A stretch of 25,633 nucleotides of DNA from VGKP01 sp964578345 (GCA_964578345.1 CAZOCP010000008.1:1-25633); one strand, 5' to 3'; numbered from the stretch's first letter, positions 1-7,487 are shown. The notes: a model not told the origin generated them from the letters alone. Numbers and translations are program-made.

Positions 1-218
1 GGTTATACGCTTATTTAGAACTTGCAAAGAGGATGCTTGCCGATATAGAAAATGGAAAGAGAGTGCTATTGCACAAAAGTCCTGGCTTTATAGGAAATAA
101 TGATAATTTTATTTGCTATCTTCCGTTTAATAAAGAGCCGCAGAATTTCCTTAAAGAGCTGGCAGAGGCAATACGAGCAGGAAAGAATGGACTATCAGAA
201 AGATTATCACGGGATTAA
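1..218 (+). CDS. C-terminal part of an unrecognised protein
   Basis: The reading frame is open from the left edge (first full codon at position 3) to the TAA at 216-218, so the true start lies outside the window; the ATG at 33 is internal. The visible 72 residues begin LYAYLELAKRM and end GLSERLSRD. They contain helix-forming segments around a short hydrophobic stretch (FICYLPF). I do not recognise a family. The next gene starts about 30 bp later but has its own TATA-like box inside the last codons, so the two may be transcribed separately. Coding status rests on the open frame and its tidy junction with the next gene. Confidence 0.55.
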   Translation, partial: LYAYLELAKRMLADIENGKRVLLHKSPGFIGNNDNFICYLPFNKEPQNFLKELAEAIRAGKNGLSERLSRD

Positions 219-248
219 ATTTAAAAGAGCTTTTTGCTCATTAGAAAG

Positions 249-1424
249 ATGCTAGTCGGAATAATAGGAAGGCCAAATGCAGGAAAATCAACATTTTTTA
301 AAGCAGCAACTTTAGTTGATGTCCTTATTGCAAATTATCCGTTTGCGACTATCAAACCTAATAGAGGAATGGCTTATGTTAAAATTAAAGATTTGGCTGC
401 AGATTTTGGGAAGGTAAGCAATCCAAGGGAAGGATATGTAAAAAATGGATGGAGATTCGTACCGTTTGAATTGCTTGATGTAGCAGGTCTTGTTGAAGGA
501 GCCAGTGAAGGCAAAGGATTGGGAAATGAATTTTTGAATGATCTCGCGTCAGCCGACGCTTTTATCCACGTTATAGATATGAGTGGGGAAACTGATGGAG
601 AGGGCAAGCCATCAAACGAGTACTATCCTGGAAAAGATATTTTGATTGTAGAAAAAGAGCTTGATTTATGGTATTTAGGAATATTAAAGAAAGTCTGGCA
701 GACTTTTGCACGGAATATAGAAATGCAGAAAAAAAAGTTTGACGAGGCTGTTGCAAAACAGTTTTCAGGTCTGAAAGTTACTCAATCAGATGTTAAACAT
801 GTTCTTGCTAAACTAAAATTACAATCTGATAAACCTACAGTATGGAAAGAGGCAGAGCTTTTTAATTTTGCACAACAATTAAGAAAAATTACCAAACCAA
901 TGGTGATTGCTGCAAATAAGATAGACAGGCCAAACAGCATAAAAAATCTTCAAAAAATAGAAAAAGAATTTGATTATCAAATTGTACCTTGCTTCGCCGA
1001 CGGGGAATTAAGCCTTAGGCAAGCCGACAAAGCAGATTTAGTAAACTATATACCTGGTGAAAAAGATATTAATATAAAAAGTATTCTAAATGAAAAACAA
1101 AAGATAGCAATAAATGAAATAAAAGAGATATTAAATAATTTTGGCAGTACAGGAGTACAGAAGATTTTGAATACCGTAGTATTTGATATTTTAAAATATA
1201 TAGCCATATATCCTGCAGGTGCAAAATTGAGCGACAGCAAAGGCAACATTTTGCCAGATTGCTATTTAATGCCTCCAGGCTCGACTGCTTTAGATTTTGC
1301 ATATCGTTTACATACAGACATAGGAGATAAGTTTGTAAAAGCCATAGATGTTAGAACAAAACAAGCAGTAGGAAAAGATTATTTGCTAAAACAAGGCGAC
1401 GGACTCGAGATACTGACTAAATAG
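249..1424 (+). CDS. YchF/OLA1-like translation-associated GTPase
   Basis: P-loop NTPase of the Obg/YchF group with a C-terminal TGS domain, a family that binds ribosomes and acts in translation or stress responses. Seen: G1 motif GRPNAGKST at residues 7-15, a G3 region DVAGLVEGASEGKGLGNEF near 75-95, G4 motif NKID near 223, and a TGS domain over the last ~85 residues containing LPPGSTALDFAYRLHTD-like sequence (here MPPGSTALDFAYRLHTDIGD). NKID is the canonical GTP-specific G4; bacterial YchF usually has NxxE and prefers ATP, so this protein probably prefers GTP, as in the archaeal branch. I chose the ATG at 249 over the TTG at 234 because residue 1 then sits directly before the P-loop strand, and a TATA-like box (217-228) lies ~25 bp upstream, giving a leaderless start. 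Length (391 aa) is normal for the family. Confidence 0.93.
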   Translation: MLVGIIGRPNAGKSTFFKAATLVDVLIANYPFATIKPNRGMAYVKIKDLAADFGKVSNPREGYVKNGWRFVPFELLDVAGLVEGASEGKGLGNEFLNDLASADAFIHVIDMSGETDGEGKPSNEYYPGKDILIVEKELDLWYLGILKKVWQTFARNIEMQKKKFDEAVAKQFSGLKVTQSDVKHVLAKLKLQSDKPTVWKEAELFNFAQQLRKITKPMVIAANKIDRPNSIKNLQKIEKEFDYQIVPCFADGELSLRQADKADLVNYIPGEKDINIKSILNEKQKIAINEIKEILNNFGSTGVQKILNTVVFDILKYIAIYPAGAKLSDSKGNILPDCYLMPPGSTALDFAYRLHTDIGDKFVKAIDVRTKQAVGKDYLLKQGDGLEILTK

Positions 1425-1437
1425 TTTTTCACATCAT

Positions 1438-1490
1438 CTTTAAATAATATAAATAGATTGTTTTATTATGTCAAGGAACTCAAATAGGTG
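1438..1490 (+). promoter_or_regulatory. Promoter of the metallopeptidase gene
   Basis: An AT-rich TATA-like stretch (CTTTAAATAATATAAATAG, 1438-1456) lies 40-60 bp before the ATG at 1498, and a GGTG that could pair with 16S rRNA lies at 1487-1490. Unlike most genes here, this one would then have a short 5' leader. Called by eye from archaeal TATA-box spacing. Confidence 0.4.
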
Positions 1491-1497
1491 AATCACA

Positions 1498-1884
1498 ATG
1501 CAATATGAACACGCTCCAGATTTACAAGATAGAACAAATGAAATTGTAAATCTCCTTAACTTATTTCATATAGATATTAAAAGAGTCAGATGTTTTCGCA
1601 GTAGAGGAAGCAGTACAAAGAGAACTATTGCCCGCTGTCATACTGTAGGAAAACTTATGCAAAAAGCAATGAATATGCCTGCATATTACGCAATTGAATT
1701 TCTTGAGAGATTTGATAAAATGGATAAAACAGAGCAGGATAAAGTAATTATACATGAACTCTTGCACATTCCTAAAACTTTCGGAGGAGGATTCAGGCAG
1801 CACGATTTCGTATGTGAAAAAAATGTAGAAGTGATGTATGAAAAATTTAAAGCAATGACCGGTTTTAAATATCACTCAAATTAA
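1498..1884 (+). CDS. Putative zinc metallopeptidase (HELLH motif)
   Basis: 128-aa protein with an HExxH zinc-binding motif, HELLHIPKTF near residues 85-94, followed by a third likely ligand in RQHD about 13 residues later. The layout (short N-terminal helix, FRSRGS region, YxIEFLERFDK strand, HELLHIP, then a glycine turn and His) matches what I know of the small putative metallopeptidases grouped with phage-type peptidases (Pfam PhageMetallopep). Substrate and role are unknown. There is no signal peptide or membrane segment, so it is cytoplasmic. It stands alone, more than 70 bp from the upstream gene, and is followed by a separate repeat-protein gene. Confidence 0.75.
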   Translation: MQYEHAPDLQDRTNEIVNLLNLFHIDIKRVRCFRSRGSSTKRTIARCHTVGKLMQKAMNMPAYYAIEFLERFDKMDKTEQDKVIIHELLHIPKTFGGGFRQHDFVCEKNVEVMYEKFKAMTGFKYHSN

Positions 1885-1950
1885 GGTTCTATAAAATCTT
1901 CAGCCGATGGAAAAATAATAGTCACTAATAATTTTGCTACTAAATAATTA

Positions 1951-1976
1951 CTATCTAAAAGATAGCTTTAAAAACA
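1951..1976 (+). promoter_or_regulatory. Palindrome plus TATA box before the repeat-protein gene
   Basis: CTATCT-AAA-AGATAG (1951-1965) is a perfect 6-bp-arm palindrome directly abutting a TATA-like GCTTTAAAAACAA (1965-1977), about 27 bp before the ATG at 1997. It could be an operator, or the 3' hairpin of the preceding metallopeptidase transcript. Palindromes this short also arise by chance in AT-rich DNA. Confidence 0.35.
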
Positions 1977-1996
1977 ATGATTTCTCTTGATTTAAG

Positions 1997-2714
1997 ATGC
2001 TACTAGAGGAATTGGTTTCAATCGGATTTGAAAGAGAAGAAGCTCAAAGGTTAGCTGAAAGCAACGAGTTTCATCATAGAAAGAAAACTGGTCAGGAATT
2101 AATAGAGCTATTTAATAAAATTTCAGGAGTTTATGGCCGGAGTTTTGATGATGTTAAGAAAGCTATACTTAGTTTTCCTCCATTTGCAGGATTAGACCAT
2201 GAAAGAGTTGTAAGGCAAGGAGTAGAAGTGTATGGTGCTGATAATAAAGATAAAGTTAAGAAAGCTATACTTAGTTTTCCTCCATTTGCAGGATTAGACC
2301 ATGAAAGAGNNNNNNNNNNNNNNNNNNNNNNNNNNNNNNNNNNNNNNNNNNNNNNNNNNNNNNNNNNNNNNNNNNNNNNNNNNNNNNNNNNNNNNNNNNN
2401 NNNNNNNNNTTGTAAGGCAAAAAACAAGATTGGGAAGAATGACCGGATTATCAGATGAGGAAACAATTAATTATCTTCTAAAAATGCCTACTTTAGCAGG
2501 CTATAGTGCTAGGAGGTATCTTGCGGCGTTTGACATCGGAAGACAACTTGAAAGTGAAGGTTTCACGCAGGATGAAAGAATGTTAAAAGCCTTCTTTTCT
2601 TATCCAGGAAAAAGCCCCTATGTTCCAAATACAAAAAGAAAAAGAATTTCTCAGTTTGTTAGTGATAAAGAACCGCCATTGTTAAAAGCAATGAGAAGAA
2701 GATTAGAAAGATAA
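1997..2714 (+). CDS. mTERF-like helical repeat protein, interrupted by an assembly gap
   Basis: One gene split by the 100-N gap. The N-terminal part (MLLEELVSIGFEREEAQRLA) looks like a small helical cap. Then come 34-residue units with the core KKAILSFPPFAGLDHER, seen twice before the gap. After the gap the protein resumes VRQKTRLGRMTGLSDEETINYLLKMPTLAGY, with two more degenerate units (YLLKMPTLAGYSARR; AFFSYPGKSPYV) and a basic tail ending KAMRRRLER. The helix - FPP/MP - G - helix - charged turn pattern resembles mTERF repeats, which bind nucleic acid; that is my inference. Joining the flanks directly restores the frame (DHER then VVRQK), so the missing length should be a multiple of 102 bp, not 100. 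Start ATG at 1997 follows a TATA box. True protein length is unknown. Confidence 0.7.
2153..2309 (+). repeat. 102-bp tandem coding repeat (collapsed)
   Basis: The 55 bp at 2153-2207 recur without change at 2255-2309, an offset of 102 bp (34 codons). The sequence after the first copy (TTGTAAGGCAAGG, from 2208) is matched for its first 11 bases by the sequence resuming after the gap (TTGTAAGGCAAAAAAC, from 2410). This is the expected sign of an unresolved tandem array. Confidence 0.9.
2310..2409. other. Assembly gap, exactly 100 N
   Basis: Exactly 100 N, the usual placeholder for a gap of unknown size. It sits at the junction between two identical repeat units, so it reflects a repeat array that short reads could not cross. 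The frame break it causes in the gene is not biological. Confidence 0.97.
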
Positions 2715-2736
2715 TTTATTAGAGTTCATAATCCTC

Positions 2737-2750
2737 GAGCTGTAAAGTTA
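2737..2750 (+). repeat. Solo copy of transposon end core
   Basis: GAGCTGTAAAGTTA at 2737-2750 shares its first 12 bases with the left terminal repeat of the 7193-9566 element and all 14 with the diverged right end at 9614-9636 (as reverse complement). It lies in the 106-bp gap between two convergent genes with no transposase nearby. It may be a fossil end of a related element; a 14-base match alone is not proof. Confidence 0.4.
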
Positions 2751-2820
2751 AAGGGAGCTAAATGCTTACTTTTTCTTCCAAAAAAATCCTGCTTTACTTT
2801 CTAACCTTTCAATCTTGTTT

Positions 2821-3276
2821 TCAAATCTTGCTTCTTAGCCTTCTGTCTTTAGGGATATAATTTGCAATCTTTTCCCCTGTTGAGCGCCCGCATCCTATAA
2901 AGTCATCATTATGCTTGATTACTAAAGTCTGCCTTTGCATTTTAATTATTAAATCATTGCCGCGCATCCATTCCTTCAAATGCTCATCACTAATAGCCAG
3001 AATATTATTTTTTATTCTAGGTTTAAGGAGCATTGTTGCGTCAAGGCTTAACCTAAAGTCATGTTCTTTCCTAATTAGATAAATCCCAATAATTTCTATA
3101 TTTATTTTTCGAGACAGTTTCCTTATTTCATCTTTGCTTAGATGTCCTGTAAAAGCTCTTATCTTTTCTTTGCCAGTCTTTATCAACAAATATGGCAGTT
3201 CTTTAATTCCAAATTGCTTGTCTAAGTTAAATATTATATCTTTTTTTTCAGACGACGTGATAAAATTTATATTCAT
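2821..3276 (-). CDS. Stand-alone PUA-type RNA-binding protein, partner of the m5C methyltransferase
   Basis: 151 aa. The C-terminal ~75 residues (LLKPRIKNNILAISDEHLKEWMRG, then a LVIKHNDDFIGCGRSTGEKIANYIPKDRR-like end) match the pattern of the PUA-like domain that bacterial RsmF-type methyltransferases carry at their C-terminus: a short helix, a TLVIKHND strand, an IGCGR strand and a basic Y-x-P-K-x-R end. The N-terminal half is a separate small domain of unclear type. In archaea this module is often a separate gene. The neighbour upstream in the same operon is the NOP/Sun methyltransferase, which supports a shared role in binding the RNA substrate. A GGAG lies about 12 nt before the ATG. The end is basic (RRLRSKI), fitting RNA contact. 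Confidence 0.72.
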   Translation of the reverse strand: MNINFITSSEKKDIIFNLDKQFGIKELPYLLIKTGKEKIRAFTGHLSKDEIRKLSRKINIEIIGIYLIRKEHDFRLSLDATMLLKPRIKNNILAISDEHLKEWMRGNDLIIKMQRQTLVIKHNDDFIGCGRSTGEKIANYIPKDRRLRSKI

Positions 3277-3316
3277 TTTTTAGCAGTCTCCTTGATTAAT
3301 TTAGATGATTGTTCAT

Positions 3317-4276
3317 TCATTGCACTTCGCCCTCTAATGTCATTTTTGCCATAAAAAAACCTTCACTGTCATTGTCTTGAGGATAAATCCGACAGCATTT
3401 CTTAACTTCATTATCAAAATATTTATTATCCCAGTATGTTATACCTTCTCTGCATTTTAACGGAAGATTTATAGAATCCAGCTTCACAGGAAAGTTCTTC
3501 AATACAAAATCTATAACTTCTTCATTTTCCTCAGGAGAATGAGTGCATGTAGAATAAACTAATGTTCCTCCTTTTTTTAGACATTTAAAAACGGACGATA
3601 TAAGCCTCTTTTGTATTTTTGACAAAGAGTTTACCATATTTTGGTTCCAAATAAGAAATGTTTTTGGAGAACTGCGGAGAGTGCCTTCTCCGGAACAAGG
3701 AGCGTCCAAAAGTATCTTATCGAACTTGAATCCCATTTGTGAAATATCTAAACTTAGAGAAACTGCATCTTGTTTAGTAACTATTGTATTCGTGACTCCG
3801 CATCTCTCTAAATTTGACGCTAAAATTCTAATCCTGTCAATCTTATGGTCATTTGCGATTATAGTGCCTTGATTTTCCATGCGGGCCGCAATTTGAGTGG
3901 TTTTGCTGCCTGGAGAAGCGCACATATCTAAAATAAACTCTCCAGGCCGAGGATCCAATAATAAGACTGGAAGCATACTTGATATTTCTTGTATATAATA
4001 ATATCCTAATAAATGTTCAAGCGCATTGCCTAACTCGCCAGGCTTGATATCTGACTCAACTATTATTATTTCAGGGTAATCTAAAAACGGCCTTATTATG
4101 TTCCATCTTTTCACTAAACGAAGTACGAGTTTTTCAGGATTAACTTTTAGAGTGTTGCATCGTATTACATTCCTTGGATGAATATGAATAATCTCGCTAA
4201 ACTTATTAAAATCATCTGAATCTGGAAGAAGTTTTCCCATTCTCTCTCTAAAAAGAGTCTTCATTTCGTAAGTCAT
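3317..4276 (-). CDS. RsmB/NOP (NSUN)-family RNA m5C methyltransferase
   Basis: SAM-dependent RNA cytosine-C5 methyltransferase of tRNA or rRNA. Seen: SAM-binding motif I DMCASPGSKT at residues 117-126; motif IV DAPCSGEGT at 191-199, with Cys194 in the PC position that helps release product; motif VI STCTHSPEEN, with Cys244 in the TC position that acts as nucleophile. An N-terminal NOL1/NOP2-like region (residues 30-100, ending YYIQEISSMLPVLLL) precedes the Rossmann fold. At 319 aa it is the short archaeal form without its own PUA domain, which is encoded 40 bp downstream. It begins 4 bp after the SMC stop codon, so the two are co-transcribed and probably translationally coupled. The exact target base cannot be told from sequence. 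Confidence 0.93.
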   Translation of the reverse strand: MTYEMKTLFRERMGKLLPDSDDFNKFSEIIHIHPRNVIRCNTLKVNPEKLVLRLVKRWNIIRPFLDYPEIIIVESDIKPGELGNALEHLLGYYYIQEISSMLPVLLLDPRPGEFILDMCASPGSKTTQIAARMENQGTIIANDHKIDRIRILASNLERCGVTNTIVTKQDAVSLSLDISQMGFKFDKILLDAPCSGEGTLRSSPKTFLIWNQNMVNSLSKIQKRLISSVFKCLKKGGTLVYSTCTHSPEENEEVIDFVLKNFPVKLDSINLPLKCREGITYWDNKYFDNEVKKCCRIYPQDNDSEGFFMAKMTLEGEVQ

Positions 4277-4280
4277 ATTT

Positions 4281-7148
4281 TTATTTTACCTTTAAACTCA
4301 ATATTTTAGAAACACCCTCATGCATGCTAACCCCATAAAGAACATTCGAATTCATGATTAAAGCATCATTATGTGTTATAACTATATACTGCCCTGTTTT
4401 AATATATCTTTGCAAAAGAGCGGCAAGTCTTTCAGAGTTTCTTTTATCCAGAGCCGCATCAATTTCGTCAAATATATAGAAATGATAAGGTTTATATTCT
4501 TGTATCGCAAAGAGGAGAGATAAAGCGACTAAAGTCTGCTCCCCGCCAGATAGAGAAGTAACATCAAAATATTTTCCTTTCCCTAATTTAACTGCAATAT
4601 GCAATCCTCCTGAAAAAATATCTTCTGGATTCTCTAACTCTAAAAACGCAGTTCCTTTTGAATAGAGTTTTGCGAAATTTTCTGCAAATAAAACGTTTAT
4701 CATTTTAAAAGTTTTCATGAATGAACGTTTTTTCTTTTGGTCTATCTCTGAAATTATAGACAGAATATCATTTTTTTCTTTTTCAAGAATCAAAACTTTT
4801 TCCTGGACTACATCATATTCTTGTTTAACTTGGTTATAGACCTCTAAAGCCCTCATATTAATCGCCCCGATATATTGCAATTCGTCATGAGCTTTTTTCA
4901 GCCTATCCTCTAAATGAACAAGACTTCCATGTAATATTTCATAATCTTTAAACTCTGTCAACTCCATCTCTACAGACTCTTTTTCAGCATCAAGTTTAGC
5001 TTTTCCAATTCTTAAGTAATTAATTTGATCTTCAACCTGTCGTATTTGATGCTGCAGTTCAGTTTGAATAAAAGTTTTCTCTTGTAGTTCTTTTTGTAAA
5101 GAGTCCCTTTCCTCAAACATTTTTTTGAATCTTTCATTTAAATCTCTCTCCTGTTTTTCTCTTTCTTTTAGAAGCATTAATTTTTTATCTATTGTTTCTT
5201 GGATAACATTAAATTCTAAATTAATTTCTTCATAATCCTTGCCGCTACGTTTTATTACATTTCTTATATTTTCAAGCTCTCTTTCCTTATATAAAAGAGT
5301 AGTATCAACATCTTCTTCCGTTCTAGAGGATATTTCTTCTATTTCCAAAAGCTTTCTGTCATATTGCTCTTGTATTTTTGGCAAGTCTATCAATTTAAAT
5401 TCTAATAATTTTATTTTCTCACCAATTTTGATTACTTCTTTCTTTATATCATTCTCTCTTTCTACTATTTTCTTCAAATGCTCGCTCCTCTCATTGTGAG
5501 AGCGATGATTAAATAATTCAATTTCTAAATTATGCATCTTCTCTCTATTTGATTTTATATCTTTCAGCAGATTCTCTTTTCTCTCTCTTAAAGAAGAGAT
5601 TTCTAGCATGCTCTTATCATTTTGTGTCCTAGAGTCTAATATCTTTTTCTCTGCATCAGCACACACATGTTTAATATGCTGCTCTGTTATTTTGCTCTGG
5701 CATAGGGGGCATGTATCTATCTCCCTGACTTTTTTAATAGTCTGTGCCGCTCTATTAATCTCTAATTCAGAAAAAGATAACCCTCGTTCATATTCTATTA
5801 TCTTTTCTCTAATTACTTCCAGCCCATTATCTTTTTCTGAAACTAATTTTCTGATATCATTAAGAAATTTAGAGCATTCATCTTCATTTCTGTGTATCAG
5901 ATTTCCTGCTGATTTTTCAAGCTCACGAAGATAAGATTCAGATTCTAAATTTACTTTTGAAAGTTGCTTTTCTTTTTCCTTCAACATTTCTTTAAATGAA
6001 TAAAATTCTGTCTTAGCGCTAAAAAGTTTATTTCTCTCTTCCTCTATCTTTAAGAATTCGTCTTTTTTCTTTCTTAATTCTTGGGATTTTCTCGCAACTA
6101 AAGGAGACTCTTTTTTCAGATCCTGAATTTCATTCTCCAATTGGGGAATTGAACGCCTCATCTCGATTATTCTTCTTTCTATCTCATTTTTTCTATTATC
6201 ATAATGCTCCTTTCTCACTTTAAATCCTTCAAGTTCAGCTTTCAAGCTTCCAATATTTGTATAAAGAGTTTCCTGCTCTATTCCAGTAGACTGCTGAATA
6301 TTCTTATTGATATTTTTTATCTTTTCAGAGATTTTATCTATTTTTTGTTGTTCTTGCTCATTTTTATCGCGGAAAGATAGTTTTTGTTTTGTTTTGTCAT
6401 TTATTGAATTGTCTACAGAAAAGATTTCTTTCTCTTTTTCTTCAAGTTTTTTGCTTAAAATAGAAGCTTTGCATCTTTTAATAGTATTCTCAATTTCTTT
6501 AAACCTTAAAGCCTGGGCTCTTTCACGATCTAGATTTTTTAAATAAGAACTGCGCTCCCTTAAAATAGCCGAAATCTCTTTTAATTTTTCTTCTGTTTTT
6601 TCCATCTCGTGAACGGATTTTTCTTTTCTGTTTTCATAAATAGATATTCCTGCAACTTCCTCAACAACTTTTCTTCTTTCTTCAGGATGCATTCGAACAA
6701 TACTCTGAATTTGGCCTTGCAGAATCAAATTAAAACCATGAGGATCTATTCCGGCCTGCGCAAGCATCTCAATAATTTCTATGCGAGTCTTTGCTTCTCC
6801 ATTGATTTTGTAGATACTCTGTCCATTTAAACGTACAATTCTAGTTATATTAATTTCATTCTTATCAATAGAAAAAGCTCTATCTGTATTATCAAAAACA
6901 ATCTCTACTGAAGCTTCTCTTGAAGGTTTAGAGTATTTAGAACCTATAAAAAGCAGATTTCTTGCTTTTGCAGCTCTTATAGACTTTATTGATAATCTGC
7001 CAAGTACAAAGCATAAAGCATCTGCTATATTGCTTTTGCCGGATCCATTTGGCCCGAGTATTAAATTAACTCCCTTATCAAATATGATCTCTGTTTTATG
7101 AGAAAAAGATTTGAATCCTGCCATAACCAGTTTTTTTATATATGCCAT
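4281..7148 (-). CDS. SMC-type chromosome protein with a Rad50-like zinc hook
   Basis: 955-aa structural-maintenance-of-chromosomes ATPase. Heads are SMC-like: GFKSF near residues 11-15, Walker A GPNGSGKSN at 32-40, R-loop and ARNLLFIGS, the Q-loop text LQGQIQSIVRMHPEERRKVVEEVAGI, and at the C-terminus GAINMRALEVY, signature LSGGEQ from about 866, Walker B FYIFDEIDAALD (about 890-901) and VITHND. In between are two long coiled-coil arms (about 170-470 and 500-780). The midpoint holds CPLCQSKITEQH at about 479-490, the metal hook pattern of Rad50, in place of the globular ~150-aa hinge of canonical SMC. That explains the short length (canonical ~1,170 aa). The ATG at 7148 is preferred over the TTG at 7169 because MAYIKKLVMAGFKSF is the usual SMC start and a TATA box sits ~27 bp upstream. 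First gene of an operon with the methyltransferase. Expected role: DNA loop extrusion or chromosome organisation as a hook-linked dimer. Confidence 0.93.
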   Translation of the reverse strand: MAYIKKLVMAGFKSFSHKTEIIFDKGVNLILGPNGSGKSNIADALCFVLGRLSIKSIRAAKARNLLFIGSKYSKPSREASVEIVFDNTDRAFSIDKNEINITRIVRLNGQSIYKINGEAKTRIEIIEMLAQAGIDPHGFNLILQGQIQSIVRMHPEERRKVVEEVAGISIYENRKEKSVHEMEKTEEKLKEISAILRERSSYLKNLDRERAQALRFKEIENTIKRCKASILSKKLEEKEKEIFSVDNSINDKTKQKLSFRDKNEQEQQKIDKISEKIKNINKNIQQSTGIEQETLYTNIGSLKAELEGFKVRKEHYDNRKNEIERRIIEMRRSIPQLENEIQDLKKESPLVARKSQELRKKKDEFLKIEEERNKLFSAKTEFYSFKEMLKEKEKQLSKVNLESESYLRELEKSAGNLIHRNEDECSKFLNDIRKLVSEKDNGLEVIREKIIEYERGLSFSELEINRAAQTIKKVREIDTCPLCQSKITEQHIKHVCADAEKKILDSRTQNDKSMLEISSLRERKENLLKDIKSNREKMHNLEIELFNHRSHNERSEHLKKIVERENDIKKEVIKIGEKIKLLEFKLIDLPKIQEQYDRKLLEIEEISSRTEEDVDTTLLYKERELENIRNVIKRSGKDYEEINLEFNVIQETIDKKLMLLKEREKQERDLNERFKKMFEERDSLQKELQEKTFIQTELQHQIRQVEDQINYLRIGKAKLDAEKESVEMELTEFKDYEILHGSLVHLEDRLKKAHDELQYIGAINMRALEVYNQVKQEYDVVQEKVLILEKEKNDILSIISEIDQKKKRSFMKTFKMINVLFAENFAKLYSKGTAFLELENPEDIFSGGLHIAVKLGKGKYFDVTSLSGGEQTLVALSLLFAIQEYKPYHFYIFDEIDAALDKRNSERLAALLQRYIKTGQYIVITHNDALIMNSNVLYGVSMHEGVSKILSLKVK

Positions 7149-7170
7149 TATAATAAATGTGCTTTTCAAG

Positions 7171-7184
7171 CTATTTAAAAATTC
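7171..7184 (-). promoter_or_regulatory. TATA box of the SMC operon
   Basis: Read on the minus strand, GAATTTTTAAATAG centred near 7178 lies about 30 bp before the ATG at 7148, giving a leaderless start. The transposon's target-site duplication (7185-7192) ends next to it, so the element sits at the upstream edge of this promoter, where the BRE or activator sites would be. Confidence 0.6.
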
Positions 7185-7192
7185 CTAGATGC
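7185..7192. repeat. Target-site duplication, left copy
   Basis: CTAGATGC directly precedes the left terminal repeat and is repeated directly after the right terminal repeat (9567-9574). Eight bases is the duplication length typical of IS6-family insertions. Confidence 0.88.
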
Positions 7193-7215
7193 TGAGCTGT
7201 AAAGTAAACGTCTGG
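7193..7215 (+). repeat. Left terminal inverted repeat (23 bp)
   Basis: Starts TGAGCTGTAAAGT and ends ACGTCTGG. It is the exact reverse complement of 9544-9566. Confidence 0.92.
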
Positions 7216-7232
7216 AATTTTGAACAAAAAAA

Positions 7233-7394
7233 TTAAGGTTTCTTAACAACCAGCTTACTTTCTTTAATTTCAGCTTCTAATTCTTGTCCTTCTTTCCACT
7301 TTAGTTCTTCCACGATATTTGGAGGTATAACTAAAACCCACTTAGCATATTCCACATCTCCAACCTTTCTAGAAAGTTGTTTCTGTAGTTTCAT
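7233..7394 (-). CDS. AbrB/MazE-like swapped-hairpin DNA-binding protein
   Basis: 53-aa protein starting MKLQKQLSRKVGDVEYAKW. The segment WVLVIPPNIVEELKWKEGQE followed by LEAEIKESKLVVKKP has the AbrB/SpoVT pattern: beta strand, I-P-P-x-(I/V)-x-x-x-L-x-(W/I)-x-x-G loop-helix, then two short strands. The family comprises dimeric DNA-binding regulators and antitoxin DNA-binding parts. It lies inside the transposon just within the left terminal repeat and is divergent from the transposase; the intergenic region has three GGTACC palindromes, which are plausible operators for it. No toxin gene is adjacent on its strand, so a regulator of transposase or cargo seems likelier than an antitoxin. The start ATG at 7394 is the only one giving a full domain. 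Confidence 0.7.
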   Translation of the reverse strand: MKLQKQLSRKVGDVEYAKWVLVIPPNIVEELKWKEGQELEAEIKESKLVVKKP

Positions 7395-7430
7395 AATCTA
7401 AAGTAGAATTGACTCATATTTAAACTTTTA

Positions 7431-7487
7431 GGTACCAACTATAAAGTAGTTAATTAGGTACCGAAAGATATATAAATAATAGGTACC
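7431..7487. promoter_or_regulatory. Triple GGTACC operator-like array at the transposase promoter
   Basis: TAGGTACC occurs three times, with GGTACC at 7431-7436, 7457-7462 and 7482-7487 (spacing 26 and 25 bp, about 2.5 helical turns). Between the second and third is a TATA box, AGATATATAAAT (7467-7478), positioned to start transcription at or near the ATG at 7498. The third copy lies between TATA box and start, where a bound protein would block transcription. I saw no other GGTACC in the window. Confidence 0.6.

Noticed and set aside
1469..1480. Shared 12-mer TGTCAAGGAACT at 1469 and 13539, and three copies of ATTATGTCAA
   Set aside because: Matches of 10-12 bases are expected by chance many times in 25 kb of AT-rich DNA; no positional logic links them.
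2153..2409. CRISPR-like array
   Set aside because: The unit is 102 bp, in frame and coding, with no short repeat-spacer alternation; it is a protein repeat.
2301..2714. Frameshift in the repeat-protein gene
   Set aside because: Caused solely by the arbitrary 100-N placeholder; joining the flanks restores the frame.
4281..7148. Calling the long ATPase Rad50
   Set aside because: The CPLC hook is Rad50-like, but the Q-loop, R-loop, signature and C-terminal head text are SMC-like and no Mre11 gene is adjacent.
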